Of a DNA stretch of 64,000 bases, positions 22,053 through 34,341 are shown one piece after another. Location: the NCBI GenBank assembly GCA_911728435.2, contig OU452201.1:6262001-6326000 (forward strand), written 5' to 3'. Both the position numbers and the translations under genes were made by a program. Within the stretch, counting starts at the first letter, position 1, and every line of letters starts with the position of its first letter. The notes beneath the pieces are model-generated. The model saw only the letters and a list, made by a program, of their open reading frames with translations, made no database searches and had not been told where the DNA came from. This DNA comes from Apoderus coryli (lineage: Eukaryota > Arthropoda > Insecta > Coleoptera > Attelabidae).

Positions 22053-24546
22053 ATTGAATTAAATCGTGAACATTTTCGTGCGATTATTTTTTACAACTTT
22101 CGACGTGGATTCACTCAGCAACAGTGCATGGATGAACTTAGTTCAATTTTTGGCGATGAAGCTCCATCAAGGACCAGTGTTTATCGATGGTATGATGAAT
22201 TCAATCGTGGTCGTGTAACCTTATTGTAATTAGCGGGTGTTATATACATTCAGAAAGAATGCTAATGTTATAGCTCCATCCGAATGAACCCCAATATGCT
22301 ATTCAATTTGTTACGGGTTCGATTCAATGTTTTACGAGCGGTTTCAAATAAAGAAGAACAAACAAAGAATATCAACTTGAATAATAACAGAATCAACTTA
22401 TTATATGAACAAACAAACAACTAAAATAAGCTTTATTTATTAATCTGTATTGAAGTAATGCAAAATTTACTTACAATTATAGTCTTGTATCACTATCGGT
22501 CACCGACTTTAATTAAAAAGAAATATTTAATTGGTTGACCCTTTTGTCACTAATTTATCGAAACTTTATTAGAAATAAAACACAAAGTTTGTGGGCTAAA
22601 AATAACTAATTTAATAATTAAAACTAATTAAAGAAATTTAATAACAATAAAGAAATAAATATGTATAAATAAAAGAAAGAGAAAGAATAAAACAATTAAG
22701 CGATAATGAGAATTTAGAAGAAAATCGTAGTTATTACTTGTACTACTTAAAAATAGGAAAAATTAATATAATTCGAATAATTATATTAATTCCTATACGA
22801 GACTTTAACATCCTAGTGAAAACGGAAGTTATTTCAATTACTAAAAGAAATAACTTTAAACTTTATATAATAAAAACTGATTAAACAAAAAGGCCTTCAA
22901 TTAAAAAATATCAAAACTTACGGAACTTTATACAATTTAGAAAACACTTCTTTACTCAAGCAATGCTAGGACGATTCTGACTCGAAAAAGACCGATTGTC
23001 TTTCCTAAACACTTAACATACATGAGAAGTAGATACCTAGATGGAAAATAGCCGACCAGAAAAAAGGGCCATTTACGATATAGTTACCCTTATATATTTA
23101 CAGGGTGCGAACATTACAAAACAAGATACATTTTTATTTGTATGTCGACTTTAATAAAGATGCTTGATTGCGACTGGACAAAAACCCATAATTTTTTATT
23201 CGCCCGTTATATATATTATTTTGATATGGGAAACCGTGACGCTTTTCAATTTAGCTGGAGTATATAATCAAAAATGTTCGACATTTAATTTGCATGAAGA
23301 TCTATCGATGGTTTTGAGTGTTTAGATCACACTGTAACCACAACATCTGGTTCTCTTCTCAATACATGCTTTTATCTTTGGGCTCACCCATAAACATCAA
23401 CTGTATATTCTCGATTAGGAAATAAAAAGGTTGTTCTCCCAGATACGTCACCATTCCTTGAGGCAAAGATAATACTTGCATTACCTGCAGATGTTGTAAA
23501 ACCCATATCAATAGACGATAAGATAAATAGAAAACATTCCCTTACATTTTATGACCGAGTTTAGAATATTTGTACACAATCTATCCAAATAATATTCCCA
23601 AACTAATATAAACCATAAAACTCAGACATAACCACAGGGCCGGACAACAGTAAATTCCATTGCCCGTCCGTTTTATTACAGTCGTAGTTCACTCCAAGAC
23701 GAATTTCGTGAAAGTCGTCCAAAATCAGTTGTTGTTGATGTGCGCGAACTGATATTGCAAGATCGTCATGTGACCTATCAAGAGATTGAGACAACCTGAG
23801 GCATTAGTGGGACCAGCATATATTCAATATTGCATAAACATTTGCTTGTCAAAGAAATTTGTTCGCGTTGGATTTGTCAATCGCTCAAAAAAAGGCTCGT
23901 GTCGATTGGTCGAAAGAAATGCTCAAAAAATAAGATCGCGGTGCTTCGAAACACGTCTATGACATCGTGACAGGTGATGAATCGTGGATTTATGCGCATG
24001 AGCCCGAAAGTAAACAGCAGTCGACTATATGGGTGTTTCAAGATAAGCCAAATCCAACAAAAGTTGTTCGTGCACGAAGCACTTCCCAGCAAATGGTCGC
24101 CTGTTTTTTCGGAAAAACTGGACATGTTGCACCGGTACCACTAGAACAACGCAGAACAGTCAATTCTGAGTGCTACATAACCATTTGTTTGCCAGTTGTC
24201 TTCCAAGAAATCAGGAAAACCAACCGCCGAGACGGATCACTCTTCACCACGACAATGCGAGCTCTCACACATCGGCTCAAAGAACTGCATTTTTGAGTAC
24301 CTAAAACATCGATTTGATGAGTCATCCGCCGTATAGTCCTGACTTGACACCGAATGACTTCTTTTTATTCCCGTACGTAAAAACAAACTGAGAGGTCAAC
24401 GTTTTTCGACACCTGAAGAAGCGATTGCTGGATTCAGAATGCATGTTTTGGAGATACTTCAATCAGAGTGGCCAAAGTGCTTCGACAGTTGGTTCAAACG
24501 CATGCAAAAGTGTATAGATCTTCATGGGGAATATGATTTTCGATGA
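22053..24546 (+). pseudogene. mariner transposase copy 3, inactivated
   Basis: The expected start codon is ATT. The frame matches the other copies (HFRAIIFYNF-like start, DELSSIFGDEAPSRTSVYRW), then is split by the solo LTR after FNRGR. Downstream it has a small in-frame deletion before DVRELILQDRH, a TGA at about 23800 in the helix-turn-helix linker, a deletion near 23873, a TAA near 23931, and a lost base near 24230 that shifts the frame before the second catalytic Asp. GDESW (about 23980) and the SPD..PNDFF block (about 24340) remain. The last residues (IDLHGEY) run into a short deletion and a TGA. Confidence 0.85.
22214..23680 (+). mobile_element. Solo LTR, family L, copy 2 (inside mariner copy 3)
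   Basis: TGTAACC at 22214 and TTATTACA ending at 23680. The uninterrupted mariner sequence shows the empty site, and GTCG is duplicated at 22210-22213 and 23681-23684. Same family and orientation as 13178-14671. The nested position dates it after mariner insertion. Confidence 0.92.
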
Positions 24547-24954
24547 TTAATATTTGTTTTTGTTCTCTAATCCCGAAATATAAAATGCAACCCTCGTATT
24601 AGCTTGCGAAATCCCATTATGTATACACTTCCGGGACATTGCCATATTACTTAGATACAATTTATACATCACATTTGTATTGTCCGGATTTGAATTTTTG
24701 ATTATTTGTTCTAAATGTTCTCTAGCTTGGGTAGTATCTAGTGTTTATTTACACTGGTAGCGTTCTCAAGTGGTATATAGGTACATAGTATTTGCACTGG
24801 TCTTGGAGTTGGAGGCAAATTCTCCTTTGGGATAAACTTGTGTGAATTTAAAATAGAGGTGTTTGCTGGAGGAGTGGAAATAATTCAATGCCACCATTGA
24901 TTCATCCAGTTCGACGGCTGTTCAAATGTCACTGAGAATTTTGCTGCACAACTT

Positions 24955-25110
24955 TATTAGTGATATAAATTTAGCTCAATTAGTTAGAGCGTTTGGGAAC
25001 TATAGTGGAAGAATACATAGAGACCCACACAAACATACAGACAGACAGACTTCCATCTGGAAATGGTTTTAATCGTCTCAAGGAACTTCAAAATGGTTAT
25101 AGGCAAGATA
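24955..25110 (-). mobile_element. SINE-like repeat, copy B (partial)
   Basis: Matches the reverse of the family core: AATCGTCTCAAGGAACTTCA and AAATGGTTATA, and an AGCTCAATTAGTTAGAGCG stretch (24970-24990) that resembles a tRNA A box. A (CAGA)n run is present near 25040. The distal tRNA-like module of copies A and E is missing. Confidence 0.55.
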
Positions 25111-25786
25111 TATATTTTTTATTGAATTTATATATTTTTCGCGGTGTTTGATTGGCAAGCGACGGCCTTTGCACGAGGCATTCTTCCGAAACAATATTTA
25201 CCGAGTACGTACCGTGCAGGGTCTCACCAATCAATCTGCAATCATTGGGTTTTAATTCAGTTTTATGGCGACAAGAGAACATGAAGCGTTACCAGAAGTC
25301 CACTTTTTCGTCGGAAAAAGATGCAATTCCGTCTATTGAATTTGTTAGAGAAACAAAACACTATGATTTCTGAAAGTTCTGGATACAACGTTGCAAACTC
25401 TCCTTATTCGTCACCTTTATTTAGTATTGTATGACACAGAAACGTCTTTTCCTCTTTTTACAATATTTGTTCAACTTTCCTTGCTCGTCATCTAATAATA
25501 GCGTAATTTTTATTAACCCATTAGTGGACAATGTTGGTTTTTTCGTTAAAAATGAAGTCTCTTGAATTTTTTAAGTTATTTAATCATAAAAAACACTTTA
25601 ATACATGACAGATGATAAAAACATTGAACATTTTTGGGAAAATTGCCGTCCCTTTTAAGAGACGTCGCTCGTTTGATCAAGTTTAGTAAAAAAAAATATT
25701 AAAATTAACAAAAGTAAATAAACAACTTAAATAGACAATAATATATATTTTGACGACTAAAACAAATTTTAGGGTGTGGAGCAATA
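25111..25786. other. Spacer with unassigned frame
   Basis: The plus-strand frame 25152-25373 (…WRQENMKRYQKSTFSSEKDA…) is GC-richer than its surroundings and might be an old coding relic, but I cannot name a family. Confidence 0.25.
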
Positions 25787-25999
25787 TTATATTTTGCACA
25801 AAATGAACTTTTTTCCGCAATCTACGGTCTTTTTCGTTGTATAGTACGATATGCCAATAATATCAAACCGAACACTGGCCAATGTCGATGTAATAATAAC
25901 GGATCCTGGTCGGGTTTTTTTCCCGAAAGATTTAAAAAAACTTAAAACGAGGTATCTACGAAACGACAATAAAGATTCAGCTTCTGGTGCATTCGACAT
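25787..25999 (-). pseudogene. Possible piggyBac-type transposase C-terminal relic
   Basis: The minus frame has LSFRRYLVLSFFKSFGK, then RPG, then ASVRFDIIGISYY and TTKKTVDCGKK. The order FRR...L, R-P, VRFD..., K-C-G resembles the region leading into the cysteine-rich C-terminus of piggyBac-like transposases, but only one Cys of that finger is kept. The link is by pattern only. Confidence 0.28.
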
Positions 26000-27264
26000 T
26001 AATTTCTACCGCAAGAGCCAGAAGATAACAGCCAAAACACCATTATTATGAAAAAAAAAAAATTAATCGAATTTGTTTGAAGAAATTTTTCTTTTCCAAA
26101 AAAAAAATTGCGCTCCTTTTACGATTTTAATTCTCAAAATACGCATGTGATGTGAGTGGTGTCAGATGAGCTGAGGTGTAGAAGCAAGACACCTAAACTA
26201 ATATTTTCAATTCCAATGAGGACTATTAAAAAAAGTGACTGATCTGATGATCGCTAATTTGTATAATCTAACTCCCATGTACACTATTTTTGTAGATCGG
26301 AACGCATTTTCATTGGTTTGGTTATCAAAGAATTTTTCTTGTAGCAATTCACATACTACCTCTTCTGGTTAAATTGCATTTGTATCCTTAAAACATGTGA
26401 TGCGTGACACAGAATTTCGCATGTACATACCTAATATCTATCGATACAATCTCTTTTTCTACTATTTTTCTCTTATTCAAAAATAAAAGTAAACCACTTA
26501 CTTGTAACAGAAATCGATGTTGTGCGGATTTAATAATGCTATTAAAAACATAATGAAAAGTCATTATATGATCATTGCTTTATATGTTTATTCATTTTTT
26601 GTTTTGCTTTTTTTCTTCATAGAAAAATCGTGAGTGAACAGTTTTTCTAACCATGTAGGTATTTCTTTGTTTATTTTAATAACCTTGTAAATTGCTCTAC
26701 ATATTGTTATTCTATTAATGATTAAGCGTGTTTTTGAGAGGCACAAGTGCTAAGTTTGCAGCACTCATTTCTACCAGATACAAGCAAGTCTTGTGTCAAA
26801 TCTGATTTACCAATCCATGCTGAAATTTTCAATATTCATCAGAATTGCTAAACAAAAATCAAAACTGACTTGTCTGTAAGGATAATAACAGTAAATTCAA
26901 ATAAAACCCGATAATAATGCAAATGATTGAATTTAATCCGTTTAAAAACAAAAACTACAGAAAGTGCAATGCCCTCTCTGTTTAGGAATCTTGTGTCATA
27001 TGATATAATGATTCAAATATAACTAATAACACATTAACTATTATAGGAAGTGTGTTAAAATAGACAGTTGCAAGTAATCGATTAGTACAATGGTCTTTCC
27101 ATCTTTTCTTTTAAAAATATACCATTTTGAAAATGATCGCCTTTACGGCAGCCCTATATAAATCGGGCTCTAAATGGTTTTCAATTTGAGTTTTTTATTA
27201 AAAATACTTACAATAATTGTATATTCTTATTAACTGTGTTTTTTCTTCGAATTATAAATGCCCT
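26000..27264. other. Gene-poor AT-rich stretch
   Basis: No recognisable gene, repeat end or palindrome. Confidence 0.4.
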
Positions 27265-28700
27265 AATAATAATAATAATCTTTATTAACTACGTTTTGTA
27301 CAAAACAATTGCAGTACGTCAAAATACAAAAACTATATCTACAACAAAAAACATGAAAGTGTAAGTAACATAGGTACAAACAAATTAAAAGCGACTAATT
27401 GCTAAAATGTACAACTTCCTGGGAATATTCTTCCACAGAATAAAAAGCATGCTTGAGCAAGTATGATTTTATAGTTCTTTTGAACATTTCTGAACTGTAC
27501 TCCCGGACCCTACGAGGAAGTGCATTATACAACCGAATCTGTAGGGAATTCTTTGCAGACTTAGTCAATCTCCATCGCCGAGCCCGTACCAAGTCCGCAG
27601 ATCTCGTACCGTACTCATGACAAGTTGAGTTAATACACAAATCGGGCTTACATCTGTGAATCTCAAGCAGTTGATAATATATATATAAAGACGGGAGAGG
27701 CATTATATTGAGAGATTTGAAAATGGGCTTGCAATGCTCCAGATATCCAGCATTTGCCAGAATGCGAACCACCTTTTTTTTGCACTCTAAATATTTGCAT
27801 AGCCGATGATGAGTTACCCCAGAGACTCACTCCATAAGAAATATGAGAATGGAACAGTGAGAAATAAACAGTTCTCAGAGCTTGCTGACTCAGACAATGT
27901 CTGAGCCTCCTAATAACGTAAATACTAGAAGACAACTTACCCCTGAGAAAATCAACGTGCGACGCCCAGCAAAGCGCATCATCAACAATAATCCCCAATA
28001 AGTTGGCTGTTCGTCCCCGAGCATGACCACTAGCACTAGAAAATGTAAGTCTCTGGGTCTTATCAATATTTAGTTTCAGCAGATTACTAGTGAACCAGCC
28101 ATTCGCAACTCCCTCAAGGTGCCCCGTACGACCTTCGAGCTGTGAAACACTGCTCCCATAACACACCAAAGAGGTATCATCAGCATAAAGAGTGACCCTT
28201 CCAGGATTCAAATAACTATATAGGTCGTTAATATAAATGACAAAGAGCAACGGACCCAACACAGAGCCCTGGGGCACTCCACTCGTTAATACCCTCACCT
28301 CAGACAGCTCCGACCGAAGAGCCACTGTCTGTCCTCTGCCAGTCAGGTACGACCGCAGCAGCTGCAACGAGAGTCCCCGTACACCATATCGAGAAAGCTT
28401 GGTCAGAAGAACTTCATGAGACACACAGTCAAAGGCACTGTCCAGGACACAAAAGGTTATTCGCTTCCAAAAAAGAAGTTAGATTTTGTTTTAATATAAT
28501 CTCGAAAATTTTTCCAAATATAGGAACTATAGAAATCGGTCGGTAATCAGAAGCATTATCGATGTTACCCTTTTTAAATACAGGGATAACTCTAGTCAAC
28601 TTGAATGGCTCAGGGAAAATGCCGCCGCACAAACATAAATTGAATCCATACATCATCCGTATAACCCTTAACCATCCAAGGTTCATCGGTTATAACTCTT
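27265..28700 (-). mobile_element. CR1/Jockey-type LINE, truncated and internally deleted
   Basis: The 3' tail is an (AAT)n run at 27265-27280. The body reads RNA-dependent polymerase on the minus strand. The 5' end is lost just upstream of the first RT blocks near 28700. GC content is visibly higher than the flanks. Confidence 0.85.
27395..28686 (-). pseudogene. LINE reverse transcriptase, frame-shifted
   Basis: Three overlapping minus-strand frames make up one former ORF2. 28686-28429 has FKLTRVIPVFKKG and DYRPISIVPIFGKIFE (RT motif 1-2 region). 28424-27663 has FDCVSHEVLLTKLSRYGVRG, SGVPQGSVLGPLLF and the catalytic YADDTS (about 28180). 27772-27395 has CKPIFKSLNIMPLPSLYIY through the C-terminal end KHAFYSVEEYSQEVV. 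Near 28440 the segment between NNLLCPGQ and AFDCVSHE is missing (normally some 50 residues, including the first catalytic Asp block) with a frame change. A second frame change occurs near 27770 in a T-run. Not functional. Confidence 0.85.
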
Positions 28701-30861
28701 GTATTTAAGTAGATAATTAACTGTGAATTAATTCTGACCATGCGTTCAGCATGCTCTATAATGAAAAATGTTCGATCCCCAAAAATTATTATGATACGAT
28801 ATAGTATCTGTAATGAATTTCAAATATCAAAATGCAATTGGCAACAATTGTTAGTTTATTATCAGCTTGTATGTAGATACTACATGGTATATTTGTTTGG
28901 AACTATCTAATTTCTAATGCATCATGCAGCATCACATTAAAGTTGGCCAAAACTCGTGGGAAATTATTATAGAAAACTCCCAATGCAAATATAATATATA
29001 TAGATAGCGTTATCTGGTAACAAATCATTTTCATTGGCACAAGAGTTTTTGATTTGTTTATGTTCACCTGATTCATGAACTGACTTAATTTGTAAAGTTT
29101 GGAACAATATGACATCCGGTTGATCACTCTTAGATTATGTTATATTTTCAAATATACCTGTGCAGTGCTTTCAATGACTAATAATCCTCATAAAGAGTAA
29201 AAACGTTCAACATTTTTGGATACAGGCTTCAAGAATGATGGAAGTTCTCCCGATCCCTGTGTTCCCAATACTCTGGTTTTACCTACAGTATCTGAAACTA
29301 CAGGTAAGCACAGAGCTGAATTTATAATGGAATGTCATCATAATAGTGCTTGATAAGTTGGTAAAGAAATTTACGCAATACATACGTGGTTCTCGATAAG
29401 TTCCCAGAAATATAAGGCACATGCAATATACTCCAAGTCAAGCTTCTGATTAAGGTGAACACCAAAAACGTCACCAATATATGCTGAGCTTCCTGCTCTA
29501 GATAGACCATAATATCTTACTTTAACCACGAGTATTATTGGGTCAACGCATAGTGAAAAGGCTTTGAAAGGTTGAGCAACTTATGCCACTACAATCTGTA
29601 ATTATTGAAATTATTTTATCTATTGTCATTGCAGTGGACATTCTAAATATTCACCTTAGTTTCTTTTAGATACTTTGTCAGATAATTGATTGCTAATTGC
29701 TGACATTGATATCACATTAACATAATAAATAAGTAAAATTAAATTACTGTTATTATTGGTACAACCTGTATATAATTGTCCTCAGCTGTACTCTAACAAT
29801 ATATTGTCAAGTCCAAACTAAGACATCAATATATTTGAACATGCATATCACGTTCGAGACTTGCAATTCATCTATACGTAAGTTTGTTTAAGATATAGAT
29901 GGCAGTTATGCATACAATATATTATGTATTGTAAAATTTCACTAGGTTTTGGTATAGATATGAGGATGGTTATGATAATAAATGCGACCAAGGTGGGTAG
30001 TAAGTTCTTGAAGTTTCAAGTTGGGAATTGTACTCGGAAATGTTAGATTTTGGATGAAGTTTCACGTAATACACCAATAATTATTAGGTAATATAATATA
30101 TAGTTTCGTTGATTGTATTGTCTTGTACTTCATGAAAATTCATATGTAATTTTTAGCAATTCAAGAGTTAAGGGACAAAGGTGGAAGGTTAGCAGATCGA
30201 TCAGATATTAGTACTAGTATAGGGAATGTTAAAAATTGTTCTCTAGCAATTTTATATTTAATTACTAACGACTACGTGTCAAATTAGTTTTCACATGAAA
30301 AAGCTTTCCATAAACCACATTTTTAGTTGAAATTCGCTATTTCATAGTTAAAAGTTTTGCTGGGAATTAGTGAGTTCAACTAACTATGTTTATGAACTTT
30401 ACACCCTCCTATAAATACAATTACATCGAACGTAATTTATTATATACGGTGTTTTTTAAATTAAATACTTCAAAGATACTGGTAGAGCTTTGTAAAACGC
30501 ATATTTTAACTTTGATTGCATAAATATTATGGCCTATCAGTTGGTGTTAAGAGTTTTTCTTTCATGTGTCTGAAAATATTTAAAGTTCAACAGGCGATTT
30601 AAAATGACGAATATAATTATTATTAAGTTGTGCATGGGCATCCGGCGAAATCTAATTATTTATACTCAAATCTAATCCAGCACGCGATTTATTCTATTTA
30701 ACAAGAACGTATTCCCCCTTAGATAAACAATAAATGGAGAGGATGGCTAGAAAGAATCGTACGGTGCGAGAAAGAGATGGTTGATGTTGGTTTTGTATTT
30801 GGAAGTTAACTTTGCAATTGTCGTAGGGATGGTCGTTTGTATATACTCACCTCACTTTATA
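28701..30861. other. Spacer with weak minus-strand protein-like stretches
   Basis: Minus frames at 29127-28903 and 29510-29322 (74 and 62 codons), and the stretch between them, are partly protein-like but have no family I can name. A plus-strand interval at 29228-29306 is open between an AG and GTAAG but cannot be linked to anything. Confidence 0.25.
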
Positions 30862-31913
30862 CAAAGATTAATCTACACAATAGATAGTCAGCCCAATGCA
30901 TTAAAATCAGAACATCTCTAAGTATGCCTGCCACTACGTGGCGTAGACTAGCGTGTAAAGCATAGAGCAGTATTGTCACAGCCAGAAACCGTTTTGTAGT
31001 TTATTAATATCAAAAACAAAACGCAACGTATAACAATTATTTAGATCATTTGCAACAGATATGCACCGGCAATGCTGTATTGTCAGAGAGAGAAATTGAT
31101 GAAATTCTGTATTAATCTGGAGGGGATACGCAGGGAGGGTAGAAAAAAAAAACAAGCGAATGTGGTGTGTGTCGTGCTGTTGCCAATTCGTCGGTAAAAG
31201 AAACACACAGGGTGATTTATTACAAGTACAGTATTGAAATAAAAGCCTAATCTCTATGAATTAAATTTAATATAATAATATTTAATCCATGTTTCAAGAC
31301 TAGACCAGTCCCATGATCAGTGGCGAACAATCGTTAAATGAAAAGCTTTTAGATAGAAACATACTTTTGACTAAATATTTCACGTAGACAATGTGGCAAA
31401 GATGTAACAAGATTGTTGTAGATCTTATAATCCTATAATAAAAAAATTATCAGTGCTACCTATATTATATTAGGTATACCTATTATAATACTGTCTCTTC
31501 ATCAGGTATAAGTTCCACTTTATCGGTTTAGGTACTTAAATTTTACTTCTTTTTAATGTTTCTTCGGGTAAATAATAAGTTCGGTAGGAATAGGGCTTTG
31601 GGTATGAAACAAAAAAGATAGAAAATAGAAATTTGATATAGGGGTAGTTCTAAGCATTTACAAGTTTGTGACGTGTAGCGATTTTCGATGCCGCCCCCGG
31701 AGGTATACATGAGGGCGGCGCAATGCCGTTTTAAATATCTCGTTTCGCTTTCTTGGAAAATAAAAAATTATAACTGATAACTGAAACTTAGTACTTAATA
31801 CGTGGGCGTAAGAGGTAAGCTCACTTCACAGGTCTCTATTAATGAAAGAAAGTTAACATTTTGAGCATCTGCGTAAAATTAAATGTATCCGTTTGGTGGG
31901 TAGTTTTGATTAC

Positions 31914-31994
31914 AATAAGTCGGTGCCAAGCCCAAGCCCGAAACAAAATAAATCTATATTTACCTACTACCTATTTGGCTTGGTACCGACTATT
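31914..31994. repeat. 81-bp foldback
   Basis: AATAAGTCGGTGCCAAGCC at 31914 is matched in reverse by GGCTTGGTACCGACTATT ending at 31994, with one mismatch and one indel. Confidence 0.6.
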
Positions 31995-33301
31995 ATGTGC
32001 ATTGTTGTCTTTTGAATGATATTTGTATTTTGTTATTTTTCGTATTTTTTATTAGTTCTTTTGACAGCTCTGGTGTCATCAATACACCTGTATCCCGAAT
32101 TGCACCAAATTGCGATGCTATTGAACAAGCATATAATCCTAAATATAATATTCTTTTTGAACTACCTGTATCTCGAAAACCAAGCCGTAGCGGACCCATG
32201 TACATATGAAATTTGTATCTTAAAATTAGTCAAAGAATCACCCTTTAAAGTTTGTACAAGTACTTATGCAACACCCTGTATACATAGATACTTTGATTTG
32301 CAATTTGCAAATCTGTCAAACTAGGTAATGCTGTTTTTTTTTATTTACTTTCAAATATGGTGTTATGTAATTGTAATCAAATTAAATGTTTGGGGATGAT
32401 ATTTACGAGTTTTATTTTTTTATATAGAGAAACTGTTATTCAGTTTTTAAGGATCAATCTGAAGCAGACGATTGTACTTGTTAAAACATGAAAAAAGTTA
32501 TTGTCGTGATACTTTTAACACCCTGTTGGTGGGTTTTTAAAGCTTTTTACGAAACGTGTTAACAATACAATCTACATAAATCGTTAGTTTTTTAAAGTTT
32601 TATGATCATTGCACAAAAACCAATATTAGGGAGACTGTAAGTTTTTTTTCAAATCGGCGTTGCAGAATTTGAACCTAATTGTGATAATTGTGTTATTTTA
32701 CTAGTATAGATATTTTTGAGTAAATTAATTCGGTTATAATCGATGAGTAGAATCTTTGGAGTAAAATACATTTCACAAAAACCCTGAACCATATTTCTCA
32801 ATAGATTTAAATTTTCATTAAAAACAGATTAAAAATTCTAATTTTTTACATCCTGCATTTCGAAACCGTATTTTTTTAAATAATTATTGTCATGCTGGAA
32901 ATTTCAAACCTTATTTACTTCAGCAACTTGTAAAAAGCACAGCCTTTTTAATATTAACATTTCTTAAAATCGATATTACGCGATAACGATGACTTTCTAT
33001 CAATATCACAGAAGGATACATTTATTACGTATATAATTTGTTAGATTTTACATCTCCGAATTGAAACACACGCAAAAAATGTGCATAAAAAAGTTAGGGT
33101 AGCATTTCACGCCTGTATGCCCCTTTAATTTACCCGCCTCTGATATTTATTTTTTCATAATGTTAACGACAAGTTGAATCTGCTGTTTGAGTTTGATCCT
33201 TAAAACTGAATCAGGTAATAACCGGAAGTCCTATCTATAACGCCAAATTTCGTTAATTTAAATATAACTTTTTGATGCATCCTTATATCCGAAATTTAAA
33301 A

Positions 33302-33337
33302 TTAAATGACTAAAATAATATTATTTTAGTCATTTAA
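33302..33337. repeat. Perfect 36-bp palindrome
   Basis: TTAAATGACTAAAATAAT followed directly by its exact reverse complement; no loop. It could extrude as a cruciform or mark a fused pair of short terminal repeats. Confidence 0.85.
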
Positions 33338-33731
33338 AATTATTGTCTAAAACATTTAATAAACCAGCCCTGTATATTTATACTATTATAGTAATTTCTT
33401 TTATTTTCGTCCATACACATTAATCTTTGCGTAGATAGGTATACGTATACCATATAATTTTAAACAAAAAACACTGCTGCACAGTAGTACATATATGATA
33501 CCTATAATATAAAAACAAACTCCCACCTCGTAGGGGAAAGTATACTCGTCCTTGTCTAACATTGCCCATATGATTATTTTATTTCAACACAATACATATA
33601 ACGCCATCTACAATTTCCATAATTTCCATGGTTGCATGTTTTTCTAATAGATGTAGCTCGTGTCGAGACAGTTTCAATTTTTGTTTTACTTCCCATATAC
33701 GCTGACTATCTATTGTGTAGATTAATCTTTG

Positions 33732-34341
33732 CTTTATATATATTGTTAGGTGAGAATTACAGGGTGTGCTAAAGTATGCATTTGCACTATATCTGTTCGT
33801 GGTCTGATAATGATGATGTCAAACAAAAAGGTGAGGGCATAAAATGTTCTCTATAGGATTTAATCTCTTTGATAATCAGTTGAAAGTTGGAACTCTAATG
33901 AGTTTACAATTTACTTCAAACTAATAATCGCTCCGGACCAGCTCTGGACTATAGGGTAAATGATTTATATAATATCTAATGTATGCCACCAAATTCGGAT
34001 TGAACTTTGAAGCCTCAACTGTCGAATAGAGAAAAACGTTAGAAGCTGCAAGTCCAACAGATAGAAAAGACTGTACGAGTAAGTTTCAAAATTGCGTGAG
34101 AAATTTTTGGCAGATTCTAATACTTAAAAGCGCACTAATTTATTCTGAACTATGAGTGAATTAAAAAGGTTCCTAACTAGTGACAAAATATAAGACATAT
34201 TTACATACATCAGCATTGACCGTTGAATGTTATGATCATGGTCTTTCTTTCCTCGACATTTTTACTATTAGTTGTTATATCAGAACTGTTGGAAATATTA
34301 ACGACATAAATCTTGATCTCTCGGGACCAAGCATAATACTC
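33732..34341. other. Spacer
   Basis: No recognised coding or repeat content. The 61-codon frame ending at 34365 overlaps the LTR end and is not credible. Confidence 0.35.

Larger units (their letters stand above)
21897..24596 (+). mobile_element. mariner-like transposon copy 3, containing a solo LTR
   Basis: CGAGGGTTGCC at 21897 after TA (21895-21896); the inverse end GCAACCCTCG stops at 24596 before TA (24597-24598). Removing the LTR (1467 bp plus 4-bp duplication) leaves about 1.23 kb, close to a full mariner. This copy retains the FSTPEEA-coding segment missing from copy 1. Confidence 0.9.
30862..33731. mobile_element. Candidate DNA element bounded by 31-bp perfect inverted repeats
   Basis: CAAAGATTAATCTACACAAT followed by AGATAGTCAGC (30862-30892) is perfectly reverse-complemented at 33701-33731. 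The similarity continues outwards more loosely (TCACCT at 30847; AGGTGA at 33748). The 2.8-kb interior is AT-rich, holds a foldback and a palindrome, and has no recognised transposase. It could be one non-autonomous element or two copies of one family in opposite orientation. Confidence 0.45.

Noticed and set aside
29228..29306. Plus-strand cassette exon between AG and GTAAG
   Set aside because: Open in both strands and without any matching exon; chance is likely in AT-rich sequence.
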